This document shows, in pieces, positions 1 to 8,466 of a stretch of 36,908 nucleotides of DNA. The notes under the pieces were generated by a model. The model did no database searches, was not told the DNA's origin, and saw nothing but the letters and a program-made list of their open reading frames with translations. The stretch comes from an uncultured Thiotrichales bacterium. Its GTDB lineage: Bacteria > Pseudomonadota > Gammaproteobacteria > CAIRSR01. The first letter of the stretch is position 1. Each line of letters begins with the position of its first letter. The stretch covers positions 1-36,908 of the forward strand of contig CAIRSR010000207.1 of NCBI GenBank assembly GCA_903881315.1, read 5' to 3'. The position numbers and the translations under genes are program-made.

Positions 1-33
<33 letters not shown>

Positions 34-560
34 ATCATAGTTATCAAGCTTTTGTTTATATCCGGAATAATTTCTTTCAAAAATTGCTGGCCATCGATTC
101 CGTGCTGTCAGTTTGTATCTCGGTTGGCAGCGCGTCGCTGTGTCGTTGACGCTGGCTTACTGCCTCTTCAAACATTCGGCGGTCATTCTAAGCCGGAAAG
201 CTTCCTCTCGAGACGTTGCGTCATTGCAGTCGGTGCCTGCATCGGCAGAAGTGTCGTGGACGGCTTCGTTCGCTCTTAACCCATGTTTAGCAGTCACTGA
301 CCCTATTTCAGGGGCATGCGGTAGATAAGTGTTGAGTCCCCTCTGAAAAGTCAAGAATGGTGTTTACGGGCACCGCCAGTCTCTCTAACTTACGGGTAAT
401 AACGGCTGTTTCCTGCGGCTAACTACCCCTGTATGTACAAGAAATCAGTTTTTCGGAGGGGGATAAGTATTTGAAAAATATTTTGGTTCCACCTGCGAGA
501 AGCGCCTTGTGGTGCCATAATCATCAGAGAACCCCTGATACTCGCCCCTGATACTCATGG
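34..560. other. Non-coding stretch between tRNA-Ser and the tRNA-Gly promoter
   Basis: I see no convincing protein gene here; the short open frames lack ribosome binding sites and resemble nothing known to me. Two small features stand out. CCCCTGATACTC occurs twice in tandem at 532-543 and 545-556. CCCTCTGAAAA at 339-349 is the exact reverse complement of the putative IS5-type end at 1849-1859. Confidence 0.5.
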
Positions 561-589
561 TTGACAAAGCGTAGGATACGTCGCATCAT
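561..589 (+). promoter_or_regulatory. Sigma-70-type promoter for the tRNA-Gly/tRNA-Cys operon
   Basis: A perfect -35 box TTGACA (561-566) is followed, after exactly 17 bases, by CATCAT (584-589), which matches four of six -10 consensus bases. Initiation would fall a few bases before the mature tRNA-Gly at 603, which fits a short-leader stable-RNA promoter. Confidence 0.65.
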
Positions 590-602
590 AGCGGTCTCCT
601 CT

Positions 603-678
<76 letters not shown>

Positions 679-731
679 GATTTCTCTTTCCCTTTGTCGT
701 TGACCGCTTAAGGGTCGGAGAAGATGTCTTC

Positions 732-805
732 GGCTGAGTGGCAGAGTGGTTATGCAGCAGCCTGCAAAGCTGTGGACGTCGGTTCGATTCCGGCCTCAGC
801 CTCCA
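732..805 (+). tRNA. tRNA-Cys (anticodon GCA)
   Basis: This is a complete 74-nt tRNA with encoded CCA. The acceptor GGCTGAG pairs with CTCAGCC, the anticodon loop contains TGCAAA with anticodon GCA, and the discriminator is U (TCCA end), the known identity base for cysteine. It lies 53 nt after tRNA-Gly and before an intrinsic terminator. In E. coli the matching operon is glyW-cysT-leuZ; no tRNA-Leu follows here. Confidence 0.97.
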
Positions 806-839
806 CATAACGATTCAACGCAGTTCAGCACAGTACACA

Positions 840-864
840 AGCCCGCGTCACAGCGGGCTTTTTT
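840..864 (+). terminator. Rho-independent terminator of the tRNA operon
   Basis: Stem GCCCGC (841-846) pairs with GCGGGC (853-858) around a six-base loop and is followed by six T residues (859-864). It ends the Gly-Cys tRNA transcript. The 3' edge of a transposase fragment on the other strand begins directly beside the T run. Confidence 0.85.
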
Positions 865-1030
865 ACGTCTGGTGGTTCGATAACGTGTCAGGTTCCGGAC
901 GGTTCCGTGGTTTTTTGGTAAAAAGATCGGGTTTTTCTGCGTACCACTGCTTCATTGCTTCCATGGGGCATTGATGCTTCAGCGCCTTCTGGGGCAGGTG
1001 GTGATTGTAGATCCAAACGTACCTCTGGAG
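863..1030 (-). pseudogene. C-terminal fragment of an rve/IS481-type transposase
   Basis: Read on the minus strand from 1030 to the TAA at 865-863, the frame encodes a peptide beginning LQRYVWIYNHLPQKAL and continuing through MEAMKQWYAEKPDLF. The tract YVWxYNxxLPQxAL...P..AM..W is typical of the C-terminal end of DDE integrase-core transposases, most like IS481-family elements. The N-terminus and catalytic DDE residues are absent. Homology stops at about 1030, where an unrelated transposase fragment begins on the opposite strand. It is a dead remnant; the exact IS family is inferred from the motif only. Confidence 0.7.
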
Positions 1031-1037
1031 GGTAGTT

Positions 1038-1726
1038 TCCAGACATGGTTACGTGGCCCGCGCAGGCCAGATGATCGACGCCACGTTTAGCGAAGTCCCT
1101 CGGCAACGCAATCACCGGGAAGAGAACGACAAGCTCAAAGCAGGTACGCTACCCGAAGATTGGGACAAGAACCAAAGAGCGACAAAAAGACGTTGACGCC
1201 CGTTGGGCTAATAAAGAACAACGAGACCCATTACGGCTACAAGAACCACATCAATGCGGACGAAGCCAATAAGTTGGTACAAGACTATGCCGTAACGGAT
1301 GCTGCTGTGCATGACAGTCAAGTATTTGAAGCGCTCCTGGATCAGACATCAGACGAAGATGGCAACAAACGTGCGGTTTATGCAGATAGCGCCTATCGTT
1401 CAGAAGAGCACGAAAAGAAACTGGTTGCTGACAACATGCCAAGCCAGATTTTCGAGAGGGGCTCTCGGGGTCACCCCTTGACTGACGCACAGAAAGAAAC
1501 AAACCGTGTCAAATCCAAGGTGCGGGCGCGAGTCGAGCATGTATTTGGTGCGGAAGCGCAAATGGGTGGCCATCTTGTGCGCACCATTGGCCTAGAACGA
1601 GCGAAGGTCAAGATCGGAATGATGAATCTGGTGTATAACATGAAGCGTTTGGGGCAATTGCTTAAGCGGGATGCAAAGGCGTTGCTTTTCACAAATGACG
1701 GGAGAGATGCGCCCGCAATGGCTTAA
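1038..1726 (+). pseudogene. IS5-family transposase remnant, 5'-truncated with two frameshifts
   Basis: Three consecutive frames together give the C-terminal two-thirds of an IS5-type DDE transposase. The first (about 1038-1193) includes GQMIDATFSEVPRQRNHREE. The second (about 1186-1215) gives KDVDARWANK. The third, open to 1726, contains HYGYKNHINAD, VTDAAVHDSQVF, ADSAYRS and the RVRARVEHVFGA signature. The N-terminal portion is missing where the fragment abuts the minus-strand remnant. Each frame change equals one extra base (or two lost), so the gene is decayed. The AAAAAG at 1184-1189 could suggest programmed slippage, but the second shift and the truncation argue against a working element. 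Confidence 0.85.
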
Positions 1727-1847
1727 AACAGGGGAGTCTCTCAGGGAAATTCTTTTTTTCGGGGTATTGCGCACAATATCCAGGAAAATTCTGTCGAAAC
1801 CGGAAAAAGTAAAACCACCATTGCAGGGACTGAGGTAGGAGTAACGA

Positions 1848-1859
1848 TTTTTCAGAGGG
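1848..1859. repeat. Possible right inverted-repeat end of the IS5-type remnant
   Basis: TTTTTCAGAGGG lies about 120 bp after the transposase stop, roughly where an IS5-type element should end. Its 11-base core is found inverted at 339-349. No target duplication is evident, so the assignment is tentative. Confidence 0.3.
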
Positions 1860-1917
1860 CCCAAGATCTAAATCATGCCACGGCAGACAAATCGTTCGTC
1901 GACGCGCCTATCAATAT

Positions 1918-2325
1918 TTAGCTCACACCATGATCCAACAGGTAACATCCCAATTGCATATCAAGATGCTCGATGTGGTGTAGCAACCAGTCCCTCAAGA
2001 AATCAAGAAGCTCAATCGAGACAATAACCTGCGTGTTATTGAAACTGTAATGGAAATCAGTAAGGTATTTTAGTAGGTATTGATGTTCCTGGAGGTGTGT
2101 GTAATAACCCGTATATTTTGTCTTTCTCATATGGGCTTCTTCATTATCAAAATGTTTCTTTGTGTGATTCACTAACAAACCCAAGACCTCTCCCATTACG
2201 GGCTTACCCTTACCCGCTAACATAGAAAAATGCAACTCGTTGACAATACCGATAAGCATCTCGTGCTCTTCATCAAGAAATTTTACCTTCGTTACAAAGC
2301 TATCCTTCCATAAAATTAATGGCAT
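1918..2325 (-). CDS. Bacteriohemerythrin (first copy)
   Basis: A 135-aa single-domain hemerythrin, an oxygen-binding four-helix protein with a non-haem di-iron centre. Every expected ligand is present: His21, His58 with Glu62 (HFDNE), His77 with His81 (HLQEH), and His117 with Asp122 (HIEHLD). The pattern and spacing match the Methylococcus-type bacteriohemerythrin. There is no signal peptide, membrane segment or fused signalling domain, so a soluble cytoplasmic oxygen carrier or sensor is expected. It stands alone, between IS debris and a 500-bp gene-poor stretch. It is divergent in sequence from the second copy at 24616, so this is not a recent duplication. Confidence 0.93.
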   Translation of the reverse strand: MPLILWKDSFVTKVKFLDEEHEMLIGIVNELHFSMLAGKGKPVMGEVLGLLVNHTKKHFDNEEAHMRKTKYTGYYTHLQEHQYLLKYLTDFHYSFNNTQVIVSIELLDFLRDWLLHHIEHLDMQLGCYLLDHGVS

Positions 2326-2831
2326 ACGGATGCTCCATTATTTAGTCGCAACGGTGCGATGGCGAGAGGCTAACTCGATTGTTGGAATAACGCCACAATC
2401 CATTGTCGGCCAGATCAGAATTAAACGGGCCAGACTAAGGAATCTTACTTACTATCTCGGTTCTGGAACCAGTAAATAATGTCTACGTGCGACGGAATCC
2501 GACATTAAAACAAACGCCTCCGGATTCTGGCCATACTCACTAACCCTCGGAAAGTAGATCTAGGGCCAGCGATCGTCTCACTCGGAACCAAAGCGCATCG
2601 CAATCCGAGAAATCTTATATGAATGTAGAAATCCGCATTTTTTCATGGATAGACAATGGGTTGCAGAAACACCCCTAACTGATCGGCAGACAATCTAAAT
2701 CCAACGAAACCCTTGTGTGACAGGATTTCCCGCTTACCGGATCATTGCCACTGTTTTTTCGTCTCATCTACATGAATTGTCGTGAGTAGCCGCGAGAAAT
2801 TTGCCTGAACCTTGAGTCACCCTGCTAAAGA
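2326..2831. other. Gene-poor interval upstream of hemerythrin
   Basis: About 500 bp without a supportable gene. The only longer frame (2240-2479, plus) is mostly antisense to hemerythrin and shows no recognisable motif. I see no tRNA, strong hairpin with a T run, or repeat here. It may hold the hemerythrin promoter on the minus strand, but no clear -35/-10 pair was found. Confidence 0.4.
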
Positions 2832-3221
2832 TTATGCCTCGCGCTTTCTCGGTAAAGGAATCTTTTCTCCCGCCGCCGCTGTGTCTCGTGGTTCGCGCAG
2901 CATCACGAGGAGCATACGGGTTCGCTCGTTTGCATCAAGGGCGTGGGGGACATTCGCCGGCATACGAGTTGCGGTACCCGCCCCTGCCATGATGGGCTCA
3001 CCGCCGACGGTAAGTGTCATCTCCCCCTCAAGGATAAAGACAAGCGCATCAAATGGGGCGGTGTGTTCGGAGAGGGATTGCCCCTTTTCAAAGGTAAAGA
3101 TTGTGGCGCTGCCACCATTCGTTTTGCCAAGGACTCGACTCGCAATACCGTGAGCAGCAAAGGCAAGAAGGTCTTGGAAGGCAATGGCCTCGGCGGGTGG
3201 TAGCGTGCTATCAGTCGGCAT
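2832..3221 (-). CDS. Small cupin-domain protein
   Basis: A 129-aa single-domain cupin beta-barrel protein. Cupin motif 1 is seen as GQSLSEHTAPFDALVFILEG (residues 48-67) with His53 and Glu65. Motif 2 is seen as MPANVPHAL (88-95) with His93. The HTAPFDAL variant, in which the second His of the usual HxH is replaced, is common in a widespread family of stand-alone bacterial cupins of unknown substrate. It probably binds one metal ion in the barrel. The last about 20 residues are charged and probably disordered. It lies 216 bp downstream of the lpd stop on the same strand. Function cannot be assigned from sequence. Confidence 0.85.
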   Translation of the reverse strand: MPTDSTLPPAEAIAFQDLLAFAAHGIASRVLGKTNGGSATIFTFEKGQSLSEHTAPFDALVFILEGEMTLTVGGEPIMAGAGTATRMPANVPHALDANERTRMLLVMLREPRDTAAAGEKIPLPRKREA

Positions 3222-3437
3222 GGGGGGATTTCCCTTGTGGTAGGAAGGAGGTAACTCCCGTCTCTGCCGATCGGGCGGGAGACAGAGTCAGCGCACGGTC
3301 GTAAACAAAGGGGGCTCGCCCAAAAGATGCAGAGACACAAAATCGATGGAGAGGCATCCCCCAATCCAAAGTACTTTGTGGGATTATTCTACACAACCCA
3401 CTAAGCCGACGTGTTACTTGGGTGGATGATGGTCGCC

Positions 3438-5249
3438 CTATTTTCTTTTGCTCTGCTGCTTGCTCTTAGGCAGATAGAGATCAGTCAGCGTACCCTCGAA
3501 CGCCTCGGCGGCAAAGGCAAGCGTTTCGGACAACGTGGGATGGGGGTGAATGGTTAGGGCAATGTCGCGGGCATCCGCCCCCATCTCAATGGCAAGGCCC
3601 GCTTCGGCAATAAGCTCGCCAGCACCAGGGCCAACAATGCCCGCACCCAAGAGTCGTTGCGTTTCGGGGTCGAACAAGAGCTTGGTCAAGCCCTCCTCTC
3701 GCCCCAAGGACAACGATCGACCCGACGCCGCCCAAGGGAAGCTTCCCTTTTCATAGGCGATGCCCTTTTGTTTTGCTTCCGTTTCTGTAAGGCCAACCCA
3801 GGCGATCTCTGGATCGGTATAAACCACGGTGGGAATTACCCGCGCCTCGAAGGCGCTCTTGTGGCCAGCGATGACCTCAGCGGCCACCTTTCCTTCTTGG
3901 GACGCCTTATGGGCAAGCATTGGGCCGCCCACTACATCGCCGATCGCGTAGATATGCGATACATTGGTGCGTTGTTCCCGATCCACTGGGATAAAACCAC
4001 GCGCATCCGTTCGTACTCCGGCATTTTCTACCGTAAGGGCCGCGCCATTGGGTCTGCGACCTGCTGCGACCAAGATGCGATCGAAGCGACCACGAGACGC
4101 CCCCTTCGGGCCTAGCAAATGGGCAACAAGTCCCGCAGCATCGCATTCAATGCGCTCAACCGCTGTACTTACGTGTACGGTCGCACGTTGTGCTATGCGC
4201 CGCTGCAGTGGTCGCACTAGGTCGGGGTCGCACCCGGGGAGGAAGTTTGGGGTTTGCTCTACTATCGTAACCCGCGATCCAAGTGACGCATAAACACTCG
4301 CCATCTCCAAGCCAATGACACCAGCGCCGACGACCAATAGCTCTGGTGGGATATCAGACAGCGCCAACGCTCCAGTGGAACCCATTACCCTTGGGTCATC
4401 GTAGGGAAACCCGGGTGGCTGACTGGGCTCTGACCCAGCGGCAATGATGGCGTGCTGAAAGACAATGGTGCGCCGACCATCCGAGCCATCGACATCGAGT
4501 CGGTGTGGCCCGCTAAAACGCCCCGTACCTTGAATCACCTGCACCTTGCGCTGCTTCGCGAGACCCGAGAGACCAGCAGTAAGCTTACCCACCACCGATT
4601 CTTTCCAGGCGCGTAATCGATCTAGATCAACAACGGGTTTCCCAAAGCTCACGCCATGCGCTGAGAGCGTCGCTGCGTCATCGATAAGCTTTGTGACATG
4701 CAGCAGGGTCTTGGAGGGGATGCAGCCAACATTCAGACACACCCCGCCGAGGGTGGTGTAGCGCTCCACCAAAATCACCGATAGCCCAAGATCTGCAGCG
4801 CGAAACGCAGCCGTGTAGCCCCCCGGGCCAGATCCCAAGACAACAACCTGGGTTTGCAGGTCGGTACTGCTTGTGCTGATAGGAGGTGGTGTTTGTGCCA
4901 AACGACGAGCGGCGTCTTCAGATGAGGTCTCTGTTGGCACGAAGGGGCTTGGTTTGACAGGGGGGGCAGGCAACGGCGACTCGTGGCTACTCGATATGGC
5001 ACCGGGTTCTTCCACGTCCAGGGTGAGGATGACGCTACCCCGAGAGACCTTATCGCCGACGCGCACCAGCACTTCCTTGACCATACCCGATGAGGGTGAT
5101 GGGACGTCCATGCTCGCCTTATCACTTTCTAGTGTAATAAGGGCGGTTTCCTTCTGAACAAAGGTTCCCGTGGCCACCAATACTTCGATTACATCTACGC
5201 TCTTAAAGCCGCCGATGTCAGGGAGGGGGACTTCGATAATCTTGCTCAT
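3438..5249 (-). CDS. lpdA: Dihydrolipoyl dehydrogenase with N-terminal lipoyl domain (E3)
   Basis: This 603-aa flavoprotein reoxidises dihydrolipoamide of 2-oxoacid dehydrogenase or glycine-cleavage complexes, using FAD and NAD+. Residues 3-78 are a lipoyl domain with the attachment lysine Lys44 in ESDKAS. A Pro/Ser-rich linker spans about 80-130. The FAD Rossmann motif GSGPGG is at 139-144. The redox-active disulfide is Cys171/Cys176 in [13 protein letters not shown]. An NAD-binding motif (VGAGVIGLE) lies mid-protein, and the C-terminal HPHPTLSE holds the His-Glu catalytic pair. Length exceeds the about 475 residues of E. coli Lpd because of the lipoyl domain, as in Neisseria or Ralstonia pyruvate dehydrogenase E3. 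No aceE or aceF is nearby. It begins 15 bp after the methyltransferase stop, probably as an operon. Confidence 0.95.
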   Translation of the reverse strand: MSKIIEVPLPDIGGFKSVDVIEVLVATGTFVQKETALITLESDKASMDVPSPSSGMVKEVLVRVGDKVSRGSVILTLDVEEPGAISSSHESPLPAPPVKPSPFVPTETSSEDAARRLAQTPPPISTSSTDLQTQVVVLGSGPGGYTAAFRAADLGLSVILVERYTTLGGVCLNVGCIPSKTLLHVTKLIDDAATLSAHGVSFGKPVVDLDRLRAWKESVVGKLTAGLSGLAKQRKVQVIQGTGRFSGPHRLDVDGSDGRRTIVFQHAIIAAGSEPSQPPGFPYDDPRVMGSTGALALSDIPPELLVVGAGVIGLEMASVYASLGSRVTIVEQTPNFLPGCDPDLVRPLQRRIAQRATVHVSTAVERIECDAAGLVAHLLGPKGASRGRFDRILVAAGRRPNGAALTVENAGVRTDARGFIPVDREQRTNVSHIYAIGDVVGGPMLAHKASQEGKVAAEVIAGHKSAFEARVIPTVVYTDPEIAWVGLTETEAKQKGIAYEKGSFPWAASGRSLSLGREEGLTKLLFDPETQRLLGAGIVGPGAGELIAEAGLAIEMGADARDIALTIHPHPTLSETLAFAAEAFEGTLTDLYLPKSKQQSKRK

Positions 5250-5264
5250 GACTAAAAAGCGATA

Positions 5265-5912
5265 TCAGGTTACCGTCGTCGTTTCAGCACGGCGACGGTT
5301 GACGAATGCCCACACCCGCGCCGGAGGCAGATTCCCCAACACGAGCCGCGAAGATAAGGGAGAAAACCGCTGAGAAAGGCTGCGCTGAGGACTTAAGTGA
5401 TAGGTGAATTGGACAAAGATACCGCCTGGATCAAGCACCTCTGATACTGCGCGGACAATGATGGCGACTGCACGAGGCGGTAGCGAGCGCAAAGGCAGCC
5501 CGGAAACAACCACGGCGATCCCGCCCTCATCCTGGAGCAGCTCGGCGAGGTGCATCGCATCGCCTTCTACTACGCGCACTCGGGGAAAACGGCTGCGTAG
5601 CACGGCAGCCAGGCTCGGTGCCCGCTCAACCACGATCAAGCGCTCTGGAGAGATGCCGCGCGCCAATAATGCTTCGGTTACAGCCCCCGTGCCACCACCA
5701 AGTTCGACGACCTTACCCTTGCCGTCGCAGGGCACCGCCGCCGCGATGCGCCTGGCAAGTTGGCGCGAACTAGGCCATACCGCACCCATTTCCCGTGGAT
5801 TCGTCACCAACTCACGCAGAAACACCGCTGCCGGAGTACGCGAAGCTACCTGGAGTACGCGCTTTATGCCGCGACGCGCAGGATGATGTAGAGAAGCACT
5901 AGCAGTAGGCAT
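5265..5912 (-). CDS. SAM-dependent methyltransferase, PmtA-like (phospholipid N-methyltransferase)
   Basis: A 215-aa class I SAM methyltransferase. The SAM loop is seen as VVELGGGTGAVTEALL (about residues 68-83), followed by the acidic VVER and GDAM motifs and VVSGLPLRSLP. The amino-terminal FLRELVTNPREMGAVWPSS is characteristic of the PmtA group, which methylates phosphatidylethanolamine towards phosphatidylcholine and also shows similarity to rRNA dimethylases. There is no transmembrane segment; PmtA enzymes act peripherally at the inner membrane. It is the first gene of a likely pair with lpdA. Substrate is inferred from family resemblance, and some relatives are annotated only as rRNA-adenine-dimethylase-like. 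Confidence 0.78.
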   Translation of the reverse strand: MPTASASLHHPARRGIKRVLQVASRTPAAVFLRELVTNPREMGAVWPSSRQLARRIAAAVPCDGKGKVVELGGGTGAVTEALLARGISPERLIVVERAPSLAAVLRSRFPRVRVVEGDAMHLAELLQDEGGIAVVVSGLPLRSLPPRAVAIIVRAVSEVLDPGGIFVQFTYHLSPQRSLSQRFSPLSSRLVLGNLPPARVWAFVNRRRAETTTVT

Positions 5913-5977
5913 GGGCAGTTGTAAGGTCGGGAGAGAGGAGTACTAGATCCATGGGCGCTGGCCGCTCATGCACCTTG

Positions 5978-5983
5978 ATTATA
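5978..5983 (-). promoter_or_regulatory. Candidate -10 box for the methyltransferase gene
   Basis: On the minus strand the perfect hexamer TATAAT lies about 65 bp before the methyltransferase start. No good -35 match is found 16-18 bp upstream, so the assignment is weak. Confidence 0.3.
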
Positions 5984-6567
5984 ACCTATAACGGTAAAAC
6001 TATTACTAACTATTACAGAACCCACCGGCAAAAACATTCAAGTGCGCATCGGCAACCCGAGACGACTAGGTAAAGCATTGTATTTCTGGATCTTATGTTG
6101 CTGCCATGCTCGTTGATCGGGATTACCGACCATAGAACTGGTTGGTGTCGTGTGTCTTCGTGGTGGCTGTCTCGCGGATCCATAAGGATCCCTGCGATAC
6201 TCAGCTTGAGGGCAGGGAAAGTCAACCCATCGCCCAGAACTCAAAATCCGCACCGGATTGTTTGGTTACGTGTTGACTGCGGGTTTTTGGGGATCTTTCC
6301 GCATCGTGGAGCGCGGAGGGTGCCAGATGCGCTGTTTTCCTGTTGTGGTAGCAGCATAGCTGCAGGTGTTGACGATTCTTTGGGTTTTTGGTCGAAACAA
6401 CACCCGTTGGCGAGATTGGTTGGTCTCGCGATGTTGGTGCATGGGGCATTTCCGCACAATGTTACGACTGCAAGTATCACTGCCGCTATTGTTCGGGCGT
6501 AACCTCACCTGCCCGACAACTCAGTGTTTGCTAACAGCATATCGATGCTTGGTGATTCCCGTGTTGG
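5984..6567. other. Interval without recognisable genes
   Basis: About 580 bp separates the methyltransferase promoter region from the end of yggT. Several overlapping open frames exist on both strands (longest about 135 codons, 6095-6502 plus). None has a ribosome binding site, a domain motif or gene-like composition, and they cancel each other by overlap. I see no RNA gene or repeat apart from two GGATCC sites close together near 6176-6191. Confidence 0.4.
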
Positions 6568-7146
6568 CTATCCTAGCGCCAGCTCGTGCCCTAGCCCTTG
6601 TAGCGGCGCAATGAGGATCATGGAGATGAACTGCAGCGCAATAATGACAACGAGCGGTGAGAGATCAATCCCCGACATAGAAGGCAAACGCTTGCGTACC
6701 GGATTGAGAAGGGGATAATTAAGGCGATATAAGATCTGTTCTAGCGGATTGGTGCCGGGGCTAACCCAGCTCAACAACGCCCCGATGATGATCGAGAACA
6801 GGAAAATATTTAGGGATAGCGCCAATAACTCAGCGATTGCCCACAGCAGCAGGCCGAGCAATCGTGGGGGTTGCCCTTCTATGAGGCAGATTACAGCAAG
6901 CTCCATGATCTGAAAACTAATGAGCAAGACTGCTGCAGCCCAATCAATGCCACCGTAGCCGGGAATAACGCGGCGCAGTGGGAAAAGAAGTGGGTCGGTG
7001 GTTCTTACTAGGGCGATGGAAAGGGGGTTATAGAAATCTGCGCGCACCCAGCCCAGCAATAATCGCAGCAACAAAGCGAGGATATAGATTCCAAACAAGG
7101 AGCTGACGAGGAAAACAATAGCGTCAGTGACATAATGTCCGTTCAT
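6568..7146 (-). CDS. yggT: YggT family integral membrane protein
   Basis: A 192-aa hydrophobic protein with two tandem YGGT repeats. Each has a membrane helix followed by a conserved D/NPL...DPLLxPLRR-type segment: NPLSIALVRTTDPLLFPLRR (residues 40-59) and NPLEQILYRLNYPLLNPVRK in the second half. Four membrane segments are predicted by eye. The family is present from bacteria to chloroplasts, where relatives (CCB3) help cytochrome b6 maturation; in E. coli YggT is linked to osmotic-shock tolerance. It starts three bases after the proC stop, reproducing the common proC-yggT operon. Confidence 0.9.
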   Translation of the reverse strand: MNGHYVTDAIVFLVSSLFGIYILALLLRLLLGWVRADFYNPLSIALVRTTDPLLFPLRRVIPGYGGIDWAAAVLLISFQIMELAVICLIEGQPPRLLGLLLWAIAELLALSLNIFLFSIIIGALLSWVSPGTNPLEQILYRLNYPLLNPVRKRLPSMSGIDLSPLVVIIALQFISMILIAPLQGLGHELALG

Positions 7147-7149
7147 TGC

Positions 7150-7977
7150 TTAGTCTTCTCCGAGGATGGCGGCAAGTTCTTCGGAGCGTACGCGAGCCGC
7201 TTCCACTGCGTCGGCAAAGAGTTCTAAGAGGCCACCGGTTTCGAGTACGTTTACTGCGCGCTCGGTTGTTCCTCCGCGTGAGGTGACTCGGGAACGCAGA
7301 ATAGCCAGTTCTTCATCACTTTCGAGCGCCATCTTAGAGGCCCCGAGTGCTGTCTGGAGGGTGAGGAGACGAGCCATGGGTTCGGGTAGACCTTGGGCGA
7401 CGGCAGCCCGCTCTAGTGCCTCCATCACCAAAAAGAAATAGGCTGGGCCACTACCAGACAGGGCCGTCACACTGTCCATCATAGATTCTTCTTCGACCCA
7501 CAGGGCCAGCCCCACGGCACGCATGATGGATTCGGCCTGGCTCCGTCGGCTCACGCCCACCCCGGGCCGTGCATAAAGGGCCGTTGCTCCCGTTTGAACC
7601 AGCGCCGGAGTGTTCGGCATGGTGCGCACCAAAGCAACCCCGCCGCCTAGCCAACGGTCGAGGTCGTCGCTACGCACCCCCGCAACGATGGAGACGACGA
7701 GTGGTTGGCGTTCTTGCACTACGGTGGCAAGCTCCCGCGCCACCTCTTTGATCACCTGAGGTTTTACGGCCAATACCAGAATATCGGCCACGCGCGCAGC
7801 CTCTTCGTTAGAGGACGTGGCGCGTACGCCAAAACGTGCCTGTACCGCTTGACGCTGATCCTCGCCAGGGTCGGTCACCCAAAGCTTGGTTTTGTCGATG
7901 CCATCGGCAATCAGGCCCCCCACGAGACTGCGGGCCATGTTGCCGCCGCCAATGAATACGATGGTCGGTTGAGTCAT
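7150..7977 (-). CDS. proC: Pyrroline-5-carboxylate reductase
   Basis: A 275-aa cytoplasmic enzyme that reduces 1-pyrroline-5-carboxylate to L-proline with NAD(P)H, the last step of proline synthesis. The N-terminal Rossmann motif IVFIGGGNMARSLVGGLI spans residues 6-23. VRTMPNTPA lies mid-protein. The C-terminal dimerisation domain shows ALSGSGPAYFF and TSRGGTTERAV. Length matches the family (about 270). A good GGAGG ribosome binding site lies nine bases before the ATG on the minus strand. It is co-transcribed with yggT. In many gammaproteobacteria yggS precedes proC; here it is missing, and a 490-bp gene-free interval is upstream. Confidence 0.96.
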   Translation of the reverse strand: MTQPTIVFIGGGNMARSLVGGLIADGIDKTKLWVTDPGEDQRQAVQARFGVRATSSNEEAARVADILVLAVKPQVIKEVARELATVVQERQPLVVSIVAGVRSDDLDRWLGGGVALVRTMPNTPALVQTGATALYARPGVGVSRRSQAESIMRAVGLALWVEEESMMDSVTALSGSGPAYFFLVMEALERAAVAQGLPEPMARLLTLQTALGASKMALESDEELAILRSRVTSRGGTTERAVNVLETGGLLELFADAVEAARVRSEELAAILGED

Positions 7978-8466
7978 GTTAGGTGTTCCTCCGTAGAGTG
8001 AAGTCTACCTGAAACCTGTGGGTGGGATAATGATCATATCGCTGCGCGTAACCACAATCGTTTGGGGTTTGGCGGATTATGCCGCCAGGATGGGCCAGAG
8101 AGGGAGTAAATTAGCGGACGATCCCGTAAGATTGTCGTGGTTTCGTCAAAACCACCGCAGCGCATGGCTATTTGGTGGGTGTCGCTTGCCTGACGGTGTT
8201 GTGTCGATAAGCGGCTGCGAAGGGTGAACGAGTACCCCAGTGGTGGTAGGATGCTGTCTGTGGGTGGCGGTGAGCCGAGGCTTGCCGCGATTTTCCTCCT
8301 CATGCCGATGTAGCGCTTACGTGAGGGAAACGGTTGCTCTAAAAAGGTAATCACCTGTCGTCCATGAGTGCGGATTATTAAGAAGAACAGATTCTAATCT
8401 CTGCCCGCGTTGTGTGGGTAGCAACATTCGTCCCGGCGATCACGCGGGATAATTGCAGCAAGAGCG
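7978..8466. other. Intergenic region between divergent proC and dynamin-like gene
   Basis: About 490 bp with no supportable gene. A short perfect hairpin (GTGGTTT 8137-8143 with AAACCAC 8149-8155) lacks a T run. Promoters for the two divergent units should lie here, but I did not find a convincing pair of hexamers. No remnant of yggS is recognisable. Confidence 0.4.

Noticed and set aside
52-354. Short open frames on both strands after tRNA-Ser
   Set aside because: They overlap each other, lack ribosome binding sites and resemble no family; composition fits non-coding DNA.
6095-6502. 135-codon plus-strand frame and overlapping minus-strand frames before yggT
   Set aside because: No start signal, motif or hydrophobic pattern was found, and frames on both strands compete without a clear winner.
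8137-8155. Small hairpin GTGGTTT/AAACCAC upstream of the dynamin-like gene
   Set aside because: The stem is only seven base pairs with no T run; too weak to call a terminator or operator.
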